The notes under the pieces: model-generated
What the model was told of the DNA's origin: nothing
Seen by the model: the letters and a program-made list of their open reading frames with translations, nothing else
The model's database searches: none
Translations under genes and position numbers: made by a program
Assembly (NCBI RefSeq): GCF_900182635.1
Contig: NZ_FXTD01000010.1
Coordinates: forward strand, 62,001-126,000
Length of the DNA stretch: 64,000 nucleotides
Direction of reading: 5' to 3'
Source of the DNA: Halorubrum cibi
GTDB lineage: Archaea > Halobacteriota > Halobacteria > Halobacteriales > Haloferacaceae
Shown here: positions 50,392 to 59,775 of the stretch, one piece after another
Layout of the letters: the number at the start of each line of letters is the position of its first letter
Position numbering within the stretch: the stretch's first letter is position 1

Positions 50392-51525
50392 CTACTCGAC
50401 CGAGACCCACTCGCCGCGCTCGTCGGAGCGTTCGATCGCATCGAGGGTTCGCTGGACGCGGTAGCCGTCCTCGAACGACGGCGAGAACTCGCCGCCCTCG
50501 GCGACCGCCGAGAGGAACTCGTAGTTCTCGTGAACGAACGTGTGCTCCCAGCCGAGGACGTGACCCGGCGGCCACCAGTGATCGACGTACGGGTCCGACT
50601 CGTCGGTGACGAGCACCGTCTCGTAGCCGCGGTCGCCCTCGCGGAGCACCTCGAGCTCGTTCAGTCGCTCGAGCGAGAACCGCAGGCTCCCCTTCGATCC
50701 GTGGACCTCGATCGTGTGGTCGTTCTTGTGGCCGGTCGCGAACCGCGACGTCTCGAAGGTGCCCATCGCGCCGGATTCGTAGGCGACCTGCGCCGAGAAC
50801 GCGTCGTCGACGGTCACGTCGCGGTACTCCTCGACCTCGCCATCGTCGTCGAGGACGGGGCGCTCCTCGACGAACGTCTCGAGGTGTCCGGAGACGCGGT
50901 CGATCCCGCCGACGGCGTTGCCGACCAGGAACCCCGCGAGGTCGATCGAGTGTGCGCCCAGGTCGCCGAGCGCCCCGGAGCCGGCGAGGTCGGCGTCCAT
51001 CCGCCACGCCCAGGGCGCGTCGGGGTCGACGAGCCAGTCCTGGAGGTACCGCCCGCGGACGTGCCGTATCTCGCCGATCTCGCCGTCCGCGATCAGGTTC
51101 CGCGCGTGCTGGATCGCCGGGACGAACCGGTAGTTGAACGCGCAGCCGGAGGGGACGTCGGCGTCGGCTGCCGCCTCGCGCATCCGCTCGGCACCCTCGA
51201 GAGTGGGCGCGAGCGGCTTCTCACAGAGAACGGGGACGCCCGCCTCCAGAGCGGCGACCGAGGGATCGACGTGGACGTGGTTCGGCCCGAGGTTGTAGAA
51301 GACGTCGACCGCCTCGATGGCGTCGGCCCAGTCGGTCTCGGTGTGAGAGAAGCCGAACCGATCGGCCGCCTCTGCGAGCGCCTCCTCGTCGCGCCCGACG
51401 AGCGTGTGCCGCTCGATGGCGGGCGCGTCCGGGAAGAACATCGGGAGCCGCGCCATCGCGTTCGCGTGCGCGTTACCCATGAATCGATACCCCAGAACGC
51501 CGATCTTCAGTGGTTCGTCGGTCAT
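50392..51525 (-). CDS. Gfo/Idh/MocA-family sugar dehydrogenase
   Basis: 377 residues from ATG at 51525. NAD(P)-binding N terminus KIGVLGYRFMGNAHANAMARL, the family motif CEKPLAP near 102-108, then the C-terminal beta-sheet domain with GDLGAHSIDLAGFLVG (catalytic Asp and His). It oxidises a cyclic polyol or sugar. The partner gene directly upstream encodes a sugar epimerase/isomerase, so the two act in one sugar or inositol degradation path. Confidence 0.9.
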   Translation of the reverse strand: MTDEPLKIGVLGYRFMGNAHANAMARLPMFFPDAPAIERHTLVGRDEEALAEAADRFGFSHTETDWADAIEAVDVFYNLGPNHVHVDPSVAALEAGVPVLCEKPLAPTLEGAERMREAAADADVPSGCAFNYRFVPAIQHARNLIADGEIGEIRHVRGRYLQDWLVDPDAPWAWRMDADLAGSGALGDLGAHSIDLAGFLVGNAVGGIDRVSGHLETFVEERPVLDDDGEVEEYRDVTVDDAFSAQVAYESGAMGTFETSRFATGHKNDHTIEVHGSKGSLRFSLERLNELEVLREGDRGYETVLVTDESDPYVDHWWPPGHVLGWEHTFVHENYEFLSAVAEGGEFSPSFEDGYRVQRTLDAIERSDERGEWVSVE

Positions 51526-51581
51526 CGTTGTCGTGTTCCGTGTGTTCCGCGTCGAGCCGGCGTTGACGCCGGCTCGCTTCT

Positions 51582-52553
51582 TCACTCCGCCCAGTACGCG
51601 TCGCCCGGCCGCGTCTCGAAGACGGCCCGCGAGAGAACGTCGACGGCCTTTTCGAGTCCCTCGCTCGGGGACGTGAGCGAGTCCTCGTGTTCGATCGAGA
51701 GCGCGCCCTCGTAGCCGACCATCCGGAGCGTCGAGACGACGTCCTTCCAATGGGACTCGCCGTGGCCGTAGCCGATCGAGCGGAACAGCCACGAGCGGTC
51801 GGGCTCCTCGGTGTAATCGGTGGTGTCGAGAACGCCCTTCACGCGGGCGTTCGACTCGTACACCTTCGTGTCCTTGGCGTGGACGTGGTGGATGGCGTCG
51901 TGCTCGCCGAGGAAGCGAATCGCCTCCGTCACGTCGATCCCCTGCCAGTAGAGGTGTGAGGGGTCGAAGTTCGCGCCCACGCGCTCGTTCGTCGCCTCCC
52001 GGAGCGCGAGCATCCCGGTCGGCTCGTAGACGAGCATGTTCGGGTGCATCTCGATGGCGATGTCGACGCCGTGGTGGTCGGCGTGTTCGGCGAGGTCGCT
52101 CCAGTAGGGGATCGCGACCTCGTCCCACTGGTACTCGTGGGCCTCGGCGTGTTCGGTCGGCCACGGGGCGGTGACCCAGTTGGGCGTCGAGTCGCCGGGC
52201 GCGCCCGCGGGCAATCCGGAGAAGCAGGTGACGGTGTCGACGCCGAGCAGGTCGGCCAGCTCGATCGCCTCGCGCAGCTCCCGGTCCGCCTCCGCGGCGC
52301 GGTCCTCGTCGGGGTGAAGCGGGTTGTTGTGGGTCGCCAACGCGGAGACGCGCAGGTCGTGCTCGTCGAGCAGGTCGGAGAGTCCCGCCCGCTTCGACTC
52401 GTCAGCGAGGTACGCCTCGCGGTCGACGTGGTCCTCGCCGGGGAAGCCGCCGACGCCGAGTTCGACCGCGTCGACGCCGAGTCCCGAGAGGTACGCGAAC
52501 GCGTCCTCGATCGATTCCTCACCGAGCGGAACGGTCAGTACGCCGATGTCCAT
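51582..52553 (-). CDS. Xylose isomerase-like TIM barrel sugar epimerase
   Basis: 323 residues. MDIGVLTVPLGEESIEDAFAYL opens a TIM barrel with metal-binding residues in VDAVELGVGG, AIEMHPNMLVY (Glu and His), RVGANFDPSHLYWQG (Asp and His), IHHVHAKDTKVY and LSIEHEDSL. It belongs to the AP-endonuclease-2/IolE-like family, likely an isomerase or dehydratase. A TATA box (GGTTTATTC, 52586-52578, minus strand) lies 27 bp upstream. The next gene follows after a 56-bp gap, forming an operon. Confidence 0.88.
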   Translation of the reverse strand: MDIGVLTVPLGEESIEDAFAYLSGLGVDAVELGVGGFPGEDHVDREAYLADESKRAGLSDLLDEHDLRVSALATHNNPLHPDEDRAAEADRELREAIELADLLGVDTVTCFSGLPAGAPGDSTPNWVTAPWPTEHAEAHEYQWDEVAIPYWSDLAEHADHHGVDIAIEMHPNMLVYEPTGMLALREATNERVGANFDPSHLYWQGIDVTEAIRFLGEHDAIHHVHAKDTKVYESNARVKGVLDTTDYTEEPDRSWLFRSIGYGHGESHWKDVVSTLRMVGYEGALSIEHEDSLTSPSEGLEKAVDVLSRAVFETRPGDAYWAE

Positions 52554-52669
52554 GCGTGTGAATCTAACTACATCCCGAATAAACCTTTAGGATACGGTCA
52601 GCCCGTCGACGCCGACGCTCTGGGATCGAACCACATGAGGTTTTAACGGATGGAGCGTGTATGACGCCC

Positions 52670-53578
52670 ATGGGAATCCTCTCGCGCGCCTCCTACGTCA
52701 TCCGCTCCAAGGTGAACGCCCTCCTCAATCGGGCCGAGGACCCGACGGAATCGCTCGACTACTCCTACGAACAGATGCGCGACGAACTTCAGGACGTCAA
52801 ACAGGGGATCGCGGACCTCACGACCCAGAAGAAGCGCCTGGAGATCCAGAAGCGCAAGCTCGAGGAGAACGTCGAGAAGCACAACCGACAGGCTCGGGAG
52901 GCGGTCCAGCAGGACCGCGACGACCTCGCGCGGAAGGCCTTAGAGAAGAAGAAGTCGAAGATGACTCAGATCGAGGAGCTGGAGGGACAGATCGCGAAGC
53001 TGAACGACACCCAGGATCAGCTCGTCGAGAAGAAGAACAAGCTCCAGAACCGCATCGAAGAGTTCCGCACGAAGAAGGAGACGATGAAGGCCCGCTACGA
53101 GGCGGCGGAGGCCTCCTCGCGCGTCTCCGAGGCGATGACCGGCGTCGGCGACGAGATGGAGGACGTGAGCCGTTCGATCGAGCGCGCCGAGGAGCGCACC
53201 GAGGAGATGGAGGCGCGCTCGGAGGCGATGGACGAGCTCGAGGAGACCGGCGCGTTCGAGGACGCGCTCTCCGATAAGGACAACATCGACCGTGAGCTCG
53301 ACGAGCTCTCGACGAACAGCGAGGTCGACGCCGAACTCGAGACGCTCAAGGGCGAGCTCGGGAAGTCGGACGCCTCGAGCGGGGACGTGAACGGCGCGAC
53401 CGAGAGCACGGACGAGGAGATCGACGCCGAGCTCGACGACCTCCAGGCGGACGTCGACGGCGCAGACCTCGAGGCGGACCTCTCGGACGACGACGTGGAG
53501 GTCGACCTCGAGGAGGACGTCGAGACCGACGTGGAACTCGAGGAGTCCGAGGTCGACGCCGACGAACAGCGGAGCTGA
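52670..53578 (+). CDS. pspA: PspA/IM30-family membrane stress protein
   Basis: 302 residues from ATG at 52670 (MGILSRASYVIRSKVNALL), preferred over ATG at 52661 because the TATA-like GGTTTTAAC box at 52639-52647 would put the transcript start at 52670. The N-terminal amphipathic helix and long coiled coil (about 25-190) are standard for PspA/IM30/ESCRT-III-like proteins, which polymerise on damaged membranes. The final 90 residues are acidic (DDVEVDLEEDVETDVELEE), a halophilic extension. It is divergent from the sugar operon. Confidence 0.9.
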   Translation: MGILSRASYVIRSKVNALLNRAEDPTESLDYSYEQMRDELQDVKQGIADLTTQKKRLEIQKRKLEENVEKHNRQAREAVQQDRDDLARKALEKKKSKMTQIEELEGQIAKLNDTQDQLVEKKNKLQNRIEEFRTKKETMKARYEAAEASSRVSEAMTGVGDEMEDVSRSIERAEERTEEMEARSEAMDELEETGAFEDALSDKDNIDRELDELSTNSEVDAELETLKGELGKSDASSGDVNGATESTDEEIDAELDDLQADVDGADLEADLSDDDVEVDLEEDVETDVELEESEVDADEQRS

Positions 53579-53611
53579 GGACGCTTTTCCGAATCGTCTC
53601 TCCCCGCCGAC

Positions 53612-54553
53612 TCACCCGTGGGTGTACCCGCGATCCGGGAGCGAGTCGCCGTCGACGGTCACGCCCTCGTCCGCCTCACGAACCGTTCCAACCCTGACGA
53701 GCCCGGCCGGACACGCCTCGCGAGCCCGGTCGAGGGTCGGCTCCGGCACGGTACACACGAGCTCGAAGTCCTCGCCGAAGTGTGCGGCGAGCTCGAACCG
53801 TTCCCCCTCGTCGGCCACGTCGTCGACGGCGAGGTGGACGGGGACCGCGTCGCTCTCGAGTGCGAATCCGACTCCGCTCGCCTCCGCGAGCTGGTGGAGC
53901 GAGCGCGCGAGCCCGTCCGAGGAGTCCATCATCGCCGTCGCGCTCCCCGCGAGCGCGCGGCCGTCCGCGACCCGCGGCGTGAACCGGAAGAGGTCGTTCG
54001 CACGCTCGAGGGCGTCGTCGGTTCCTCGCTCGAAGAGCCGGAGCGCCGCCGCCGACCGTCCCCACTCGCCGGTGACACAGAGCGCCTCGCCCGGCGACGC
54101 ACCTGACCGGGTGACCGCGCCGGAGGCCTCGGGAGAGCCGGAAGCGGAAGCGTCGGAGTCGTCGCGGGCGGCGTCATCGACGACGCTCCCGATGGCGGTC
54201 GTCGCGGTCGTGAACTCCGGGTGCGTGTCGAGGTCACCGCCGACGTACTCGGCGTCGACCGCCGCACAGACGTCGACCGCGCCGGCGATGAACTCGTCGA
54301 GATCGTCGGGGTCGAACGCCTCGTCCGCGTACACCGCCACTGCGGCGGTCGCCTCCGCACCCATCGCCGCCACGTCCGAGAGCGACGCGCCGACCGCGCG
54401 CCAGCCGGCGGTGTAGCGGGTCGTCCCCGGCGGGAAGTCGGTCCGCTCGTGGAGCATGTCCGTGGTGATAACGGTGCCGTCCACGACGGCGGCGTCGTCG
54501 CCGGCGCGGGGGAGGTCGGCCGCGAGTCTCCGGAGGGCGTCGCGCTCGTTCAC
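53612..54553 (-). CDS. thiL: Thiamine-monophosphate kinase
   Basis: 313 residues from GTG at 54553. It phosphorylates thiamine phosphate to the active diphosphate. Motifs: DDAAVVDGTVITTDMLHERTDF (Mg and substrate Asp), GWRAVGASLSDVAAMGAEA, AEYVGGDLDTH, ALCVTGEWGRSAAALRLF and MDSSDGLARSLHQL. An internal acidic insert (SDASASGSPEASGAVTRSG) is halophilic. It completes the pathway in which thiE (1280) acts. Sequence in this frame upstream of 54553 belongs to the divergent gene's opposite strand. Confidence 0.92.
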   Translation of the reverse strand: MNERDALRRLAADLPRAGDDAAVVDGTVITTDMLHERTDFPPGTTRYTAGWRAVGASLSDVAAMGAEATAAVAVYADEAFDPDDLDEFIAGAVDVCAAVDAEYVGGDLDTHPEFTTATTAIGSVVDDAARDDSDASASGSPEASGAVTRSGASPGEALCVTGEWGRSAAALRLFERGTDDALERANDLFRFTPRVADGRALAGSATAMMDSSDGLARSLHQLAEASGVGFALESDAVPVHLAVDDVADEGERFELAAHFGEDFELVCTVPEPTLDRAREACPAGLVRVGTVREADEGVTVDGDSLPDRGYTHG

Positions 54554-54682
54554 GCTCCCCGAACGGGCCGGCGAGGGGTTAGATGGTTCGGTCGCCGGCG
54601 CGGGACGACGCCGACGCATGCGACGAGGTGACGGATCGACACGGAGCGGCGGAGTTTTCCCGCTGCCGCCCGGCCTGCGGGT

Positions 54683-55996
54683 ATGGACGACGACCTCATC
54701 GACCAGGCCGGGACCTCGCTGTCTCGGTACACTAAGCTCCCCGGCACGGGGTTCTTCTATCCCGACTCGCTCGACGACGAACGTGCGGAGCGCCGCGCTC
54801 GCGAGACCATCGAGGACAGCGAGGCCGTCGTGATCGCCGACGGCGACGCCGACGGTCTCGCCTGCGCGGCGATGGTCCGCGAGGCCCACGACGCCGCCCT
54901 CGACGTGGCCGACTTCGAGGCCGACATCGCGGAGCGCAGCGCCGAGGACGACGAGACCGAGACGGAGGAGAATGTCGAACACGACGGCGACGACGGCGAT
55001 GACGGCAGCGACGACGTCGACAGCGACGACGCCGACGACCCCACGGCGGACGCCCACGCGCAGTCGCCGGTGGGGCTGGTTTCCGCCGGGCCGTACTCGC
55101 TCGACACCGCCCTCGAGCGCGTCGTCGCGTACGCGGACGACGGGATCGACCTCTACGTCTGTGACCTGTGTCCCGACGAGTTCGAGCCGATCGCGGACGT
55201 GCTGGACGCGCTCTCGGAGTCGTGTGCGTCGATCCGGTGGTTCGACCACCACCAGTGGGACGACGCGGTCGCGGCGGCGGTCCGCGAGCGGGGCGTCGAC
55301 CTCGTCGTCGGCGAGTCCGACGAGGAGTGTACGGCCGACGTGACCCTCCGGTCGCTGGAGCACGACTTCGAGGACCGGTGGACCGAACTCGCCGCCGTGA
55401 CCCGCGATCACGACCTCTGGATCAAGGACGACCCGCGGTCGGACGACTTAGCCGACTACTCCTACTGGTCGGGGGGTGAGGAGTACGCGACCGTGATCGG
55501 CGCGTACGGCGCGGACCTCCCCGAGGTCGTCCGCGAGTACGTCGAGTCGCGCCGGGTCGAGAAGGCCGCGCGGATCGACGCCGCCGTCGACCGCGCCGCC
55601 GTCCACGAGGTCGGCGACTGGCGCGTCGCGGTGACGTACGGTCGGTGTTCACAGAACGAGGTCGCCGAGGCGCTACGCGAGCGGGGAGCCGACGCCGCCG
55701 TGATCGTCAAGCCGGCGGGGTCGGCGTCGATCCGCGGCTCCGAGGACTTCCGGCACGCCCACGAGGTCGCCGGGAGGGTCAACGGCGGCGGCCACCCCCA
55801 GGCCGCGGGGTGTAAACCCGACATCTACGACGACATGCTGGATTACGCCCACCACTGGACGACGGAGGGACAGGCGTGTAAACGCGTGATCCTCGCGGCC
55901 TTCGAGGCCGTCGCGGAGGAGGTTGAGGCGGGCGAAGCCGAGGAGGCCGACGAGGCCGGCGAGGCAGACGAGTCGGTCGCTGACGACGACCAGTAG
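54683..55996 (+). CDS. DHH-family phosphoesterase (RecJ/Pde-like)
   Basis: 437 residues. DHH motifs: EAVVIADGDADGLACAAMV (motif I), the diagnostic FDHHQWD near 185, CTADVTLRSLEH and the C-terminal DHHA1 signature RVNGGGHPQAAGCKPD. It should cleave short RNA or DNA or cyclic dinucleotides with Mn. An acidic insert (about 95-130) separates the first motifs. It is convergent with the DUF106 gene. Archaeal relatives are split between RecJ-like nuclease and phosphodiesterase roles, which I cannot tell apart. Confidence 0.88.
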   Translation: MDDDLIDQAGTSLSRYTKLPGTGFFYPDSLDDERAERRARETIEDSEAVVIADGDADGLACAAMVREAHDAALDVADFEADIAERSAEDDETETEENVEHDGDDGDDGSDDVDSDDADDPTADAHAQSPVGLVSAGPYSLDTALERVVAYADDGIDLYVCDLCPDEFEPIADVLDALSESCASIRWFDHHQWDDAVAAAVRERGVDLVVGESDEECTADVTLRSLEHDFEDRWTELAAVTRDHDLWIKDDPRSDDLADYSYWSGGEEYATVIGAYGADLPEVVREYVESRRVEKAARIDAAVDRAAVHEVGDWRVAVTYGRCSQNEVAEALRERGADAAVIVKPAGSASIRGSEDFRHAHEVAGRVNGGGHPQAAGCKPDIYDDMLDYAHHWTTEGQACKRVILAAFEAVAEEVEAGEAEEADEAGEADESVADDDQ

Positions 55997-56038
55997 GGCG
56001 ACGAGAAACTCGCGCTGCGTGGACTCGCGGAACGTCGC

Positions 56039-56950
56039 CTACGACGAGGACGGCGACATCGAGATGTTGAGGCTCTTCTGGACCAGCTGGGTGAACGCCA
56101 TCGAGCAGAGGAAGTACCAGACGATCCACATCTGGATGGGGCCGACGAGGCCGGCGTCCCACGTGACCGTGCCGGCGAGCGGGACGACGAGCTCCTGGGC
56201 GGCGATCGCGGGGTATGCGGGGTCGGAGCCGCGGTAGCCGATGACCCAGAACATCCAGAGGAACGCCGGGATGGTCAGGAACATGATCCACACCATCGGG
56301 CGGAACTGCTCTTTGAACATCCCGAGCTGGTCGCCCATCGCGTCCATCTGCTCCTCCTGGATCGCGTCGAGCGCCTCCTGGTCGTCGCGCTCTTTGGCCT
56401 CCTTGCGACGCTCCTGGATGTCCTTCATCCGGTCCTGGTACTGGCTCATCTTCTCCATGTCCATCAGCCCCGCCCGCAACAGCGTGGAGTAGAGGCCCGT
56501 CCCCAACGCGATCACCATGATGATGACGTAGAAGGGGACGAGCTCGATCAGCGGCCCCAACACCAGGTCGATCGCGCCGGCGATGACGTTCCGGACGGGC
56601 GGGACGGCGTAGCCGACGAACGCGCCGACGGTCGCCAGCGCCGCCAGCTTGTCCCACTTCGTCCACGAGGTGGTCTCGGGTGTCTCGACGTCGCCGCCGC
56701 CTCCGGAACTGCCGTCGTCGGACAGTCCCGCCTCGATCCCTTCGCGATCGGCGAGCGCGAACCCGGTCTCGCCGTCGACGAGAACCTCCTTCTCGATGAG
56801 CCGTCCCCACTGCCCGCTCGTGATCTCGTCGCGGACGTCGACCCACTGGACCTCCCCGTCGGTGGCTCGGTCGAGGACCGTTTCGAGCGCGTCCCGCATC
56901 TCGCCGTCCTCGGTGACGAGCGAGCGGACCCGCCGTTCGACCTTACTCAT
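56039..56950 (-). CDS. DUF106 protein, archaeal Oxa1/EMC3-type insertase
   Basis: 303 residues from ATG at 56950. After a soluble lead of about 100 residues there are membrane segments at about 104-122 (AALATVGAFVGYAVPP), 135-157 (ELVPFYVIIMVIALGTGLYSTLL), a cytoplasmic coiled coil (EKMSQYQDRMKDIQERRKEAKERD), then two segments toward the C terminus (RPMVWIMFLTIPAFLWMFWVIGY and IQMWIVWYFLCSMAFTQLV). The arrangement of three core helices with a cytoplasmic coil is the Oxa1 superfamily (EMC3, TMCO1, archaeal DUF106). It helps to insert membrane proteins. A TATA-like TTCTTAACC lies about 27 bp upstream. Confidence 0.9.
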   Translation of the reverse strand: MSKVERRVRSLVTEDGEMRDALETVLDRATDGEVQWVDVRDEITSGQWGRLIEKEVLVDGETGFALADREGIEAGLSDDGSSGGGGDVETPETTSWTKWDKLAALATVGAFVGYAVPPVRNVIAGAIDLVLGPLIELVPFYVIIMVIALGTGLYSTLLRAGLMDMEKMSQYQDRMKDIQERRKEAKERDDQEALDAIQEEQMDAMGDQLGMFKEQFRPMVWIMFLTIPAFLWMFWVIGYRGSDPAYPAIAAQELVVPLAGTVTWDAGLVGPIQMWIVWYFLCSMAFTQLVQKSLNISMSPSSS

Positions 56951-57072
56951 TATCGGGCGGTTAGCGGTCGACGGTTAAGAACCTTGTAGGATCGTCGTCG
57001 CGGATCGGCGAGGGCTATCGCCCTACGACGACCGCGACGAAGGCGGCGACCGCTCCGTGACGACCCGGCCGG

Positions 57073-57696
57073 TCACTCCTCGACGACGTCGCTGATCCGA
57101 TCGAAGACCTCGTCGGGGGTCGCCTCACCGTCGACCTCCTCGAGGACGCCCTCCGCGCGGAAGTGCTCGATCACGGGCTCGGTGTTCTCGGCGAACACCT
57201 CGAGTCGCTCGCGCGCGGTCTCCTCGGTGTCGTCCTCGCGCTGGATAAGCTCGCCGCCACACTCGTCGCAGACTCCGGCCTCCTCGGGGGGCTGGAAGTC
57301 GACGTGGTAGTTCGCGCCGCACTCGGTACACACTCTGCGGCCGGTGAGTCGGTCGACGAGGACCTCGTCGTCGACGTCGAGGAGGACGACGGCGTCGAGC
57401 TCCGTGATCTGCGAGAGGTACTCGGCCTGCTCGAGGTTCCGCGGGTAGCCGTCGAGCACGAACCCGTCGGCGTCCGCCAGGGCGGCCTTCACGATCTCGT
57501 TGACGACCGGGTCCGGGACGAGTTCGCCCGCCTCCATGAACGATCGGGGCGTCCCGTACTCCGTCTCCATGTCCTTGTTCGCCCGGAGCGCGTCGCCGGT
57601 GGTGACGTGATCGACTCCGTACTCCTCGGCGAGTTTCGCGCTCTGTGTCCCCTTGCCGGCGCCCGGCGCGCCCAGAAGCAGGATCCGGTGGCTCAT
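57073..57696 (-). CDS. adk: Adenylate kinase
   Basis: 207 residues. P-loop [19 protein letters not shown] site [17 protein letters not shown] and [15 protein letters not shown], and a LID domain with a zinc pattern C-x2-C ... C-x2-C ([17 protein letters not shown]). It keeps ATP, ADP and AMP in balance. This is the long, bacterial-type adenylate kinase, also used by haloarchaea. ATG at 57696 begins [13 protein letters not shown] three-copy 24-bp repeat lies upstream. Confidence 0.95.
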   Translation of the reverse strand: MSHRILLLGAPGAGKGTQSAKLAEEYGVDHVTTGDALRANKDMETEYGTPRSFMEAGELVPDPVVNEIVKAALADADGFVLDGYPRNLEQAEYLSQITELDAVVLLDVDDEVLVDRLTGRRVCTECGANYHVDFQPPEEAGVCDECGGELIQREDDTEETARERLEVFAENTEPVIEHFRAEGVLEEVDGEATPDEVFDRISDVVEE

Positions 57697-57726
57697 ACCG
57701 AGGCGGTCACTCCGCGCGCATAAAGC

Positions 57727-57798
57727 CTTGAAGATCCGCGCCGGTCACCACTTGAAGGACCGAGTCGGTCATCGCTTGAAGAACCGGGCCGGTCACTC
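57727..57798. repeat. Three tandem 24-bp units before adk
   Basis: Imperfect units start with CTTGAAG at 57727, 57751 and 57775, exactly 24 bp apart. They share CTTGAAG-N2-CCG-N4-CGGTCA. They fill most of the space between the endonuclease V stop (57793) and the adk start (57696). Reading the minus strand in one frame gives an 8-residue repeat, so this may be a recent duplication of coding or control sequence. Confidence 0.6.
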
Positions 57799-58713
57799 GT
57801 CGCCGCCGAGCCGCCGTTTCACTCGGTCCGCGTGCGCATCCGCGAGGCGGGTCGGCTCCGGCAGCTTGTAGCCGGCACACAGCGCCGCGACGAGGTCGAC
57901 GGCGGTCTCCGGTGAAACCCGGTGACCCGGACTCACGTACAGGGGATTCACCCGGCGACTGTTCGGGTACTGTCGAGACTGGTACGCGTGCCCGACGACG
58001 GGCAGGTCGGTCCCCGGCGGATCGGTCCCCACGTCGGCATCGTCGCCGGTCCGGTCCTCGTCGAGCCCGCCGACCCGCTCGACCGAGTCGTCGGCGCGGA
58101 TCGGGGTCGACCACCCCTCGGGCCGCTCTCCGACCGGCTCGTCGGGCTCGCCACAGAGGAGGCTCTTCGCGACGCCGACGCTCGGCAGGTCGCAGATCAC
58201 GCCGATATGCGTCGCGATCCCGGCCTGCCGGAAGTGGATCCGCCCGGAGCCGTCACAGACGAGGAAGTCGGGCGCGACGGAGAGGTCCTCGAGCGCCGCG
58301 AGCATCGGTTCGCCCTCGCGGAACGCCAGGAGTCCCGGCACGTACGGGATCGAGAGCGGCGTGACCGCCTCCGCGTACTCGACCACGCGCCCGCCGCGGA
58401 ACGCGACCGCGGCCGACACCGCCTCGTCGCGCTCGGGACGGAACGCCTGGTCGACTCCGACGACGACCGGCGCATCGGGGTTGGCGTCGAGTTCCCCGAG
58501 AGCTTCGGTTCTCGCGGGCGGCAGGCCCGCGGAGAGGTCTGCGGGCTCGTCGAACGCGACGGCGTCGGGTCCGAAGCCGAGGTCGTCCACGAACGTCGCC
58601 GACGCCGCCAACTCGCGCTGGAGCGACTCCATCTCCTTGCGCGACCGATCCGGATCGGGGAGGAACTCCGGTCGCGCGAGGGCGTCAGTGTCGATCCCCG
58701 CCGGCGGCGACAT
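57793..58713 (-). CDS. nfi: Endonuclease V
   Basis: 306 residues. It cuts DNA next to deaminated bases such as inosine. Motifs: VVGVDQAFRPE (first metal Asp), IPYVPGLLAFREGE, FLVCDGSGRIHFRQAGIATHIGV (second Asp and the wedge region) and SVGVAKSLLCG. An acidic insert of about 40 residues (GLDEDRTGDDADVGTDPPGTD) interrupts the core after the LLCG segment. ATG at 58713 directly follows the rhomboid stop (58714), so both share a transcript. Confidence 0.9.
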   Translation of the reverse strand: MSPPAGIDTDALARPEFLPDPDRSRKEMESLQRELAASATFVDDLGFGPDAVAFDEPADLSAGLPPARTEALGELDANPDAPVVVGVDQAFRPERDEAVSAAVAFRGGRVVEYAEAVTPLSIPYVPGLLAFREGEPMLAALEDLSVAPDFLVCDGSGRIHFRQAGIATHIGVICDLPSVGVAKSLLCGEPDEPVGERPEGWSTPIRADDSVERVGGLDEDRTGDDADVGTDPPGTDLPVVGHAYQSRQYPNSRRVNPLYVSPGHRVSPETAVDLVAALCAGYKLPEPTRLADAHADRVKRRLGGDE

Positions 58714-59670
58714 TCAGAACCGCCCGCCGGGGCCGCCCGGACCGCCGGGGCCACCCGGTCCGCGGACGCGGCCGCCGCCCATCGAGACCCCGCCGGGACC
58801 GCCCGCGCGGCTCGCGAGGTCCTCGTTGCGCGCGCCGAACGCGAGGCCGATCGCGAACCCGATCAGGTGGGCGACGTGGGCGATGCCGCCGACGCCGCCC
58901 GCGCCCGTCGATATCACGAGGAACGCGGAGATCAGCGCCACCCCCCACGTGAGGTACTTGAGCTTCATCGGGACCACGAAGAACAACAGGATCTCGAGGT
59001 TCGGCCGCCACACCGTCAACACGCCGAGGATCGCGAACGTCGCGCCACTGGCCCCGAGCACGCCCACGAGCCCGCCCGTTCCCAGCACGAACAGCACGTG
59101 GCCCAGCCCGGCGAGGACGCCCGAGACGAGGAAGAAGCCGAGGAACTTCCGCGAGCCGACCGCGCGCTCGACGAGCGGGCCGAAGAAGAACAGCACGATG
59201 CTGTTGCCGAGGATGTGGTACAGCCCGCCCCGCGAGTGCGAGAAGACGGAGGTGACCCACGTCCAGACGTTGCCCAGCGCGTCCGACCGCAGCACGAATA
59301 TCTGGCTGTGGGCCGCCTCGCCGAGCGTGAGCGTCACCGCCCACTGCGCCACGAAGGTGAGCCACATGAGCGCGAGCAGCACGTACGTGGCGTTCCCGCG
59401 GAAGTAGCCGAGCAGGCCGCCCGTTCCCGTCTCGCGTTCGATCCGCCGTTTCACCCGACCCGCGACGCCGTCGTCGGCATCGGCGCGGTTGCCGCCCTCG
59501 ACACCGTCGTCGAAGCCGCTGTCGAAGACGCCGCCGGGGTCGTTCCACTCGGCAAGCCCCGGACAGTCGTGGTTCTCCGGCAGGCGGTGGTCCGCACAGA
59601 ACGTCCGCCCACACCGTCGACACTGGTACGGGAGGTTCTCGTACTCCCCGCACTTCTCGCACGTCGCCAT
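58714..59670 (-). CDS. Rhomboid intramembrane protease with AN1-type zinc finger
   Basis: 318 residues. An N-terminal zinc finger of eight Cys/His ligands (MATCEKCGEYENL, CRRCGRTFCADHRLPENHDC) precedes an acidic linker and six membrane segments (from YVLLALMWLTFVAQW). The catalytic Ser is in LGASGATFAILG and the His in HVAHLIGFAIG. It cuts membrane proteins inside the bilayer. The AN1 finger fused to rhomboid is a haloarchaeal arrangement. The C terminus is Gly/Pro-rich (GPGGPGGPGGPGGRF). Confidence 0.92.
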   Translation of the reverse strand: MATCEKCGEYENLPYQCRRCGRTFCADHRLPENHDCPGLAEWNDPGGVFDSGFDDGVEGGNRADADDGVAGRVKRRIERETGTGGLLGYFRGNATYVLLALMWLTFVAQWAVTLTLGEAAHSQIFVLRSDALGNVWTWVTSVFSHSRGGLYHILGNSIVLFFFGPLVERAVGSRKFLGFFLVSGVLAGLGHVLFVLGTGGLVGVLGASGATFAILGVLTVWRPNLEILLFFVVPMKLKYLTWGVALISAFLVISTGAGGVGGIAHVAHLIGFAIGLAFGARNEDLASRAGGPGGVSMGGGRVRGPGGPGGPGGPGGRF

Positions 59671-59775
59671 TACCGCCCCTTACGGGGGCGGTCCTAAAGC
59701 GGTTTGGCTCTCTATCGGGTCGGGGACTTCCCTTTCCGACCCCGGAGGCGACCTCCTTCGCGACTCCGAACTCGT

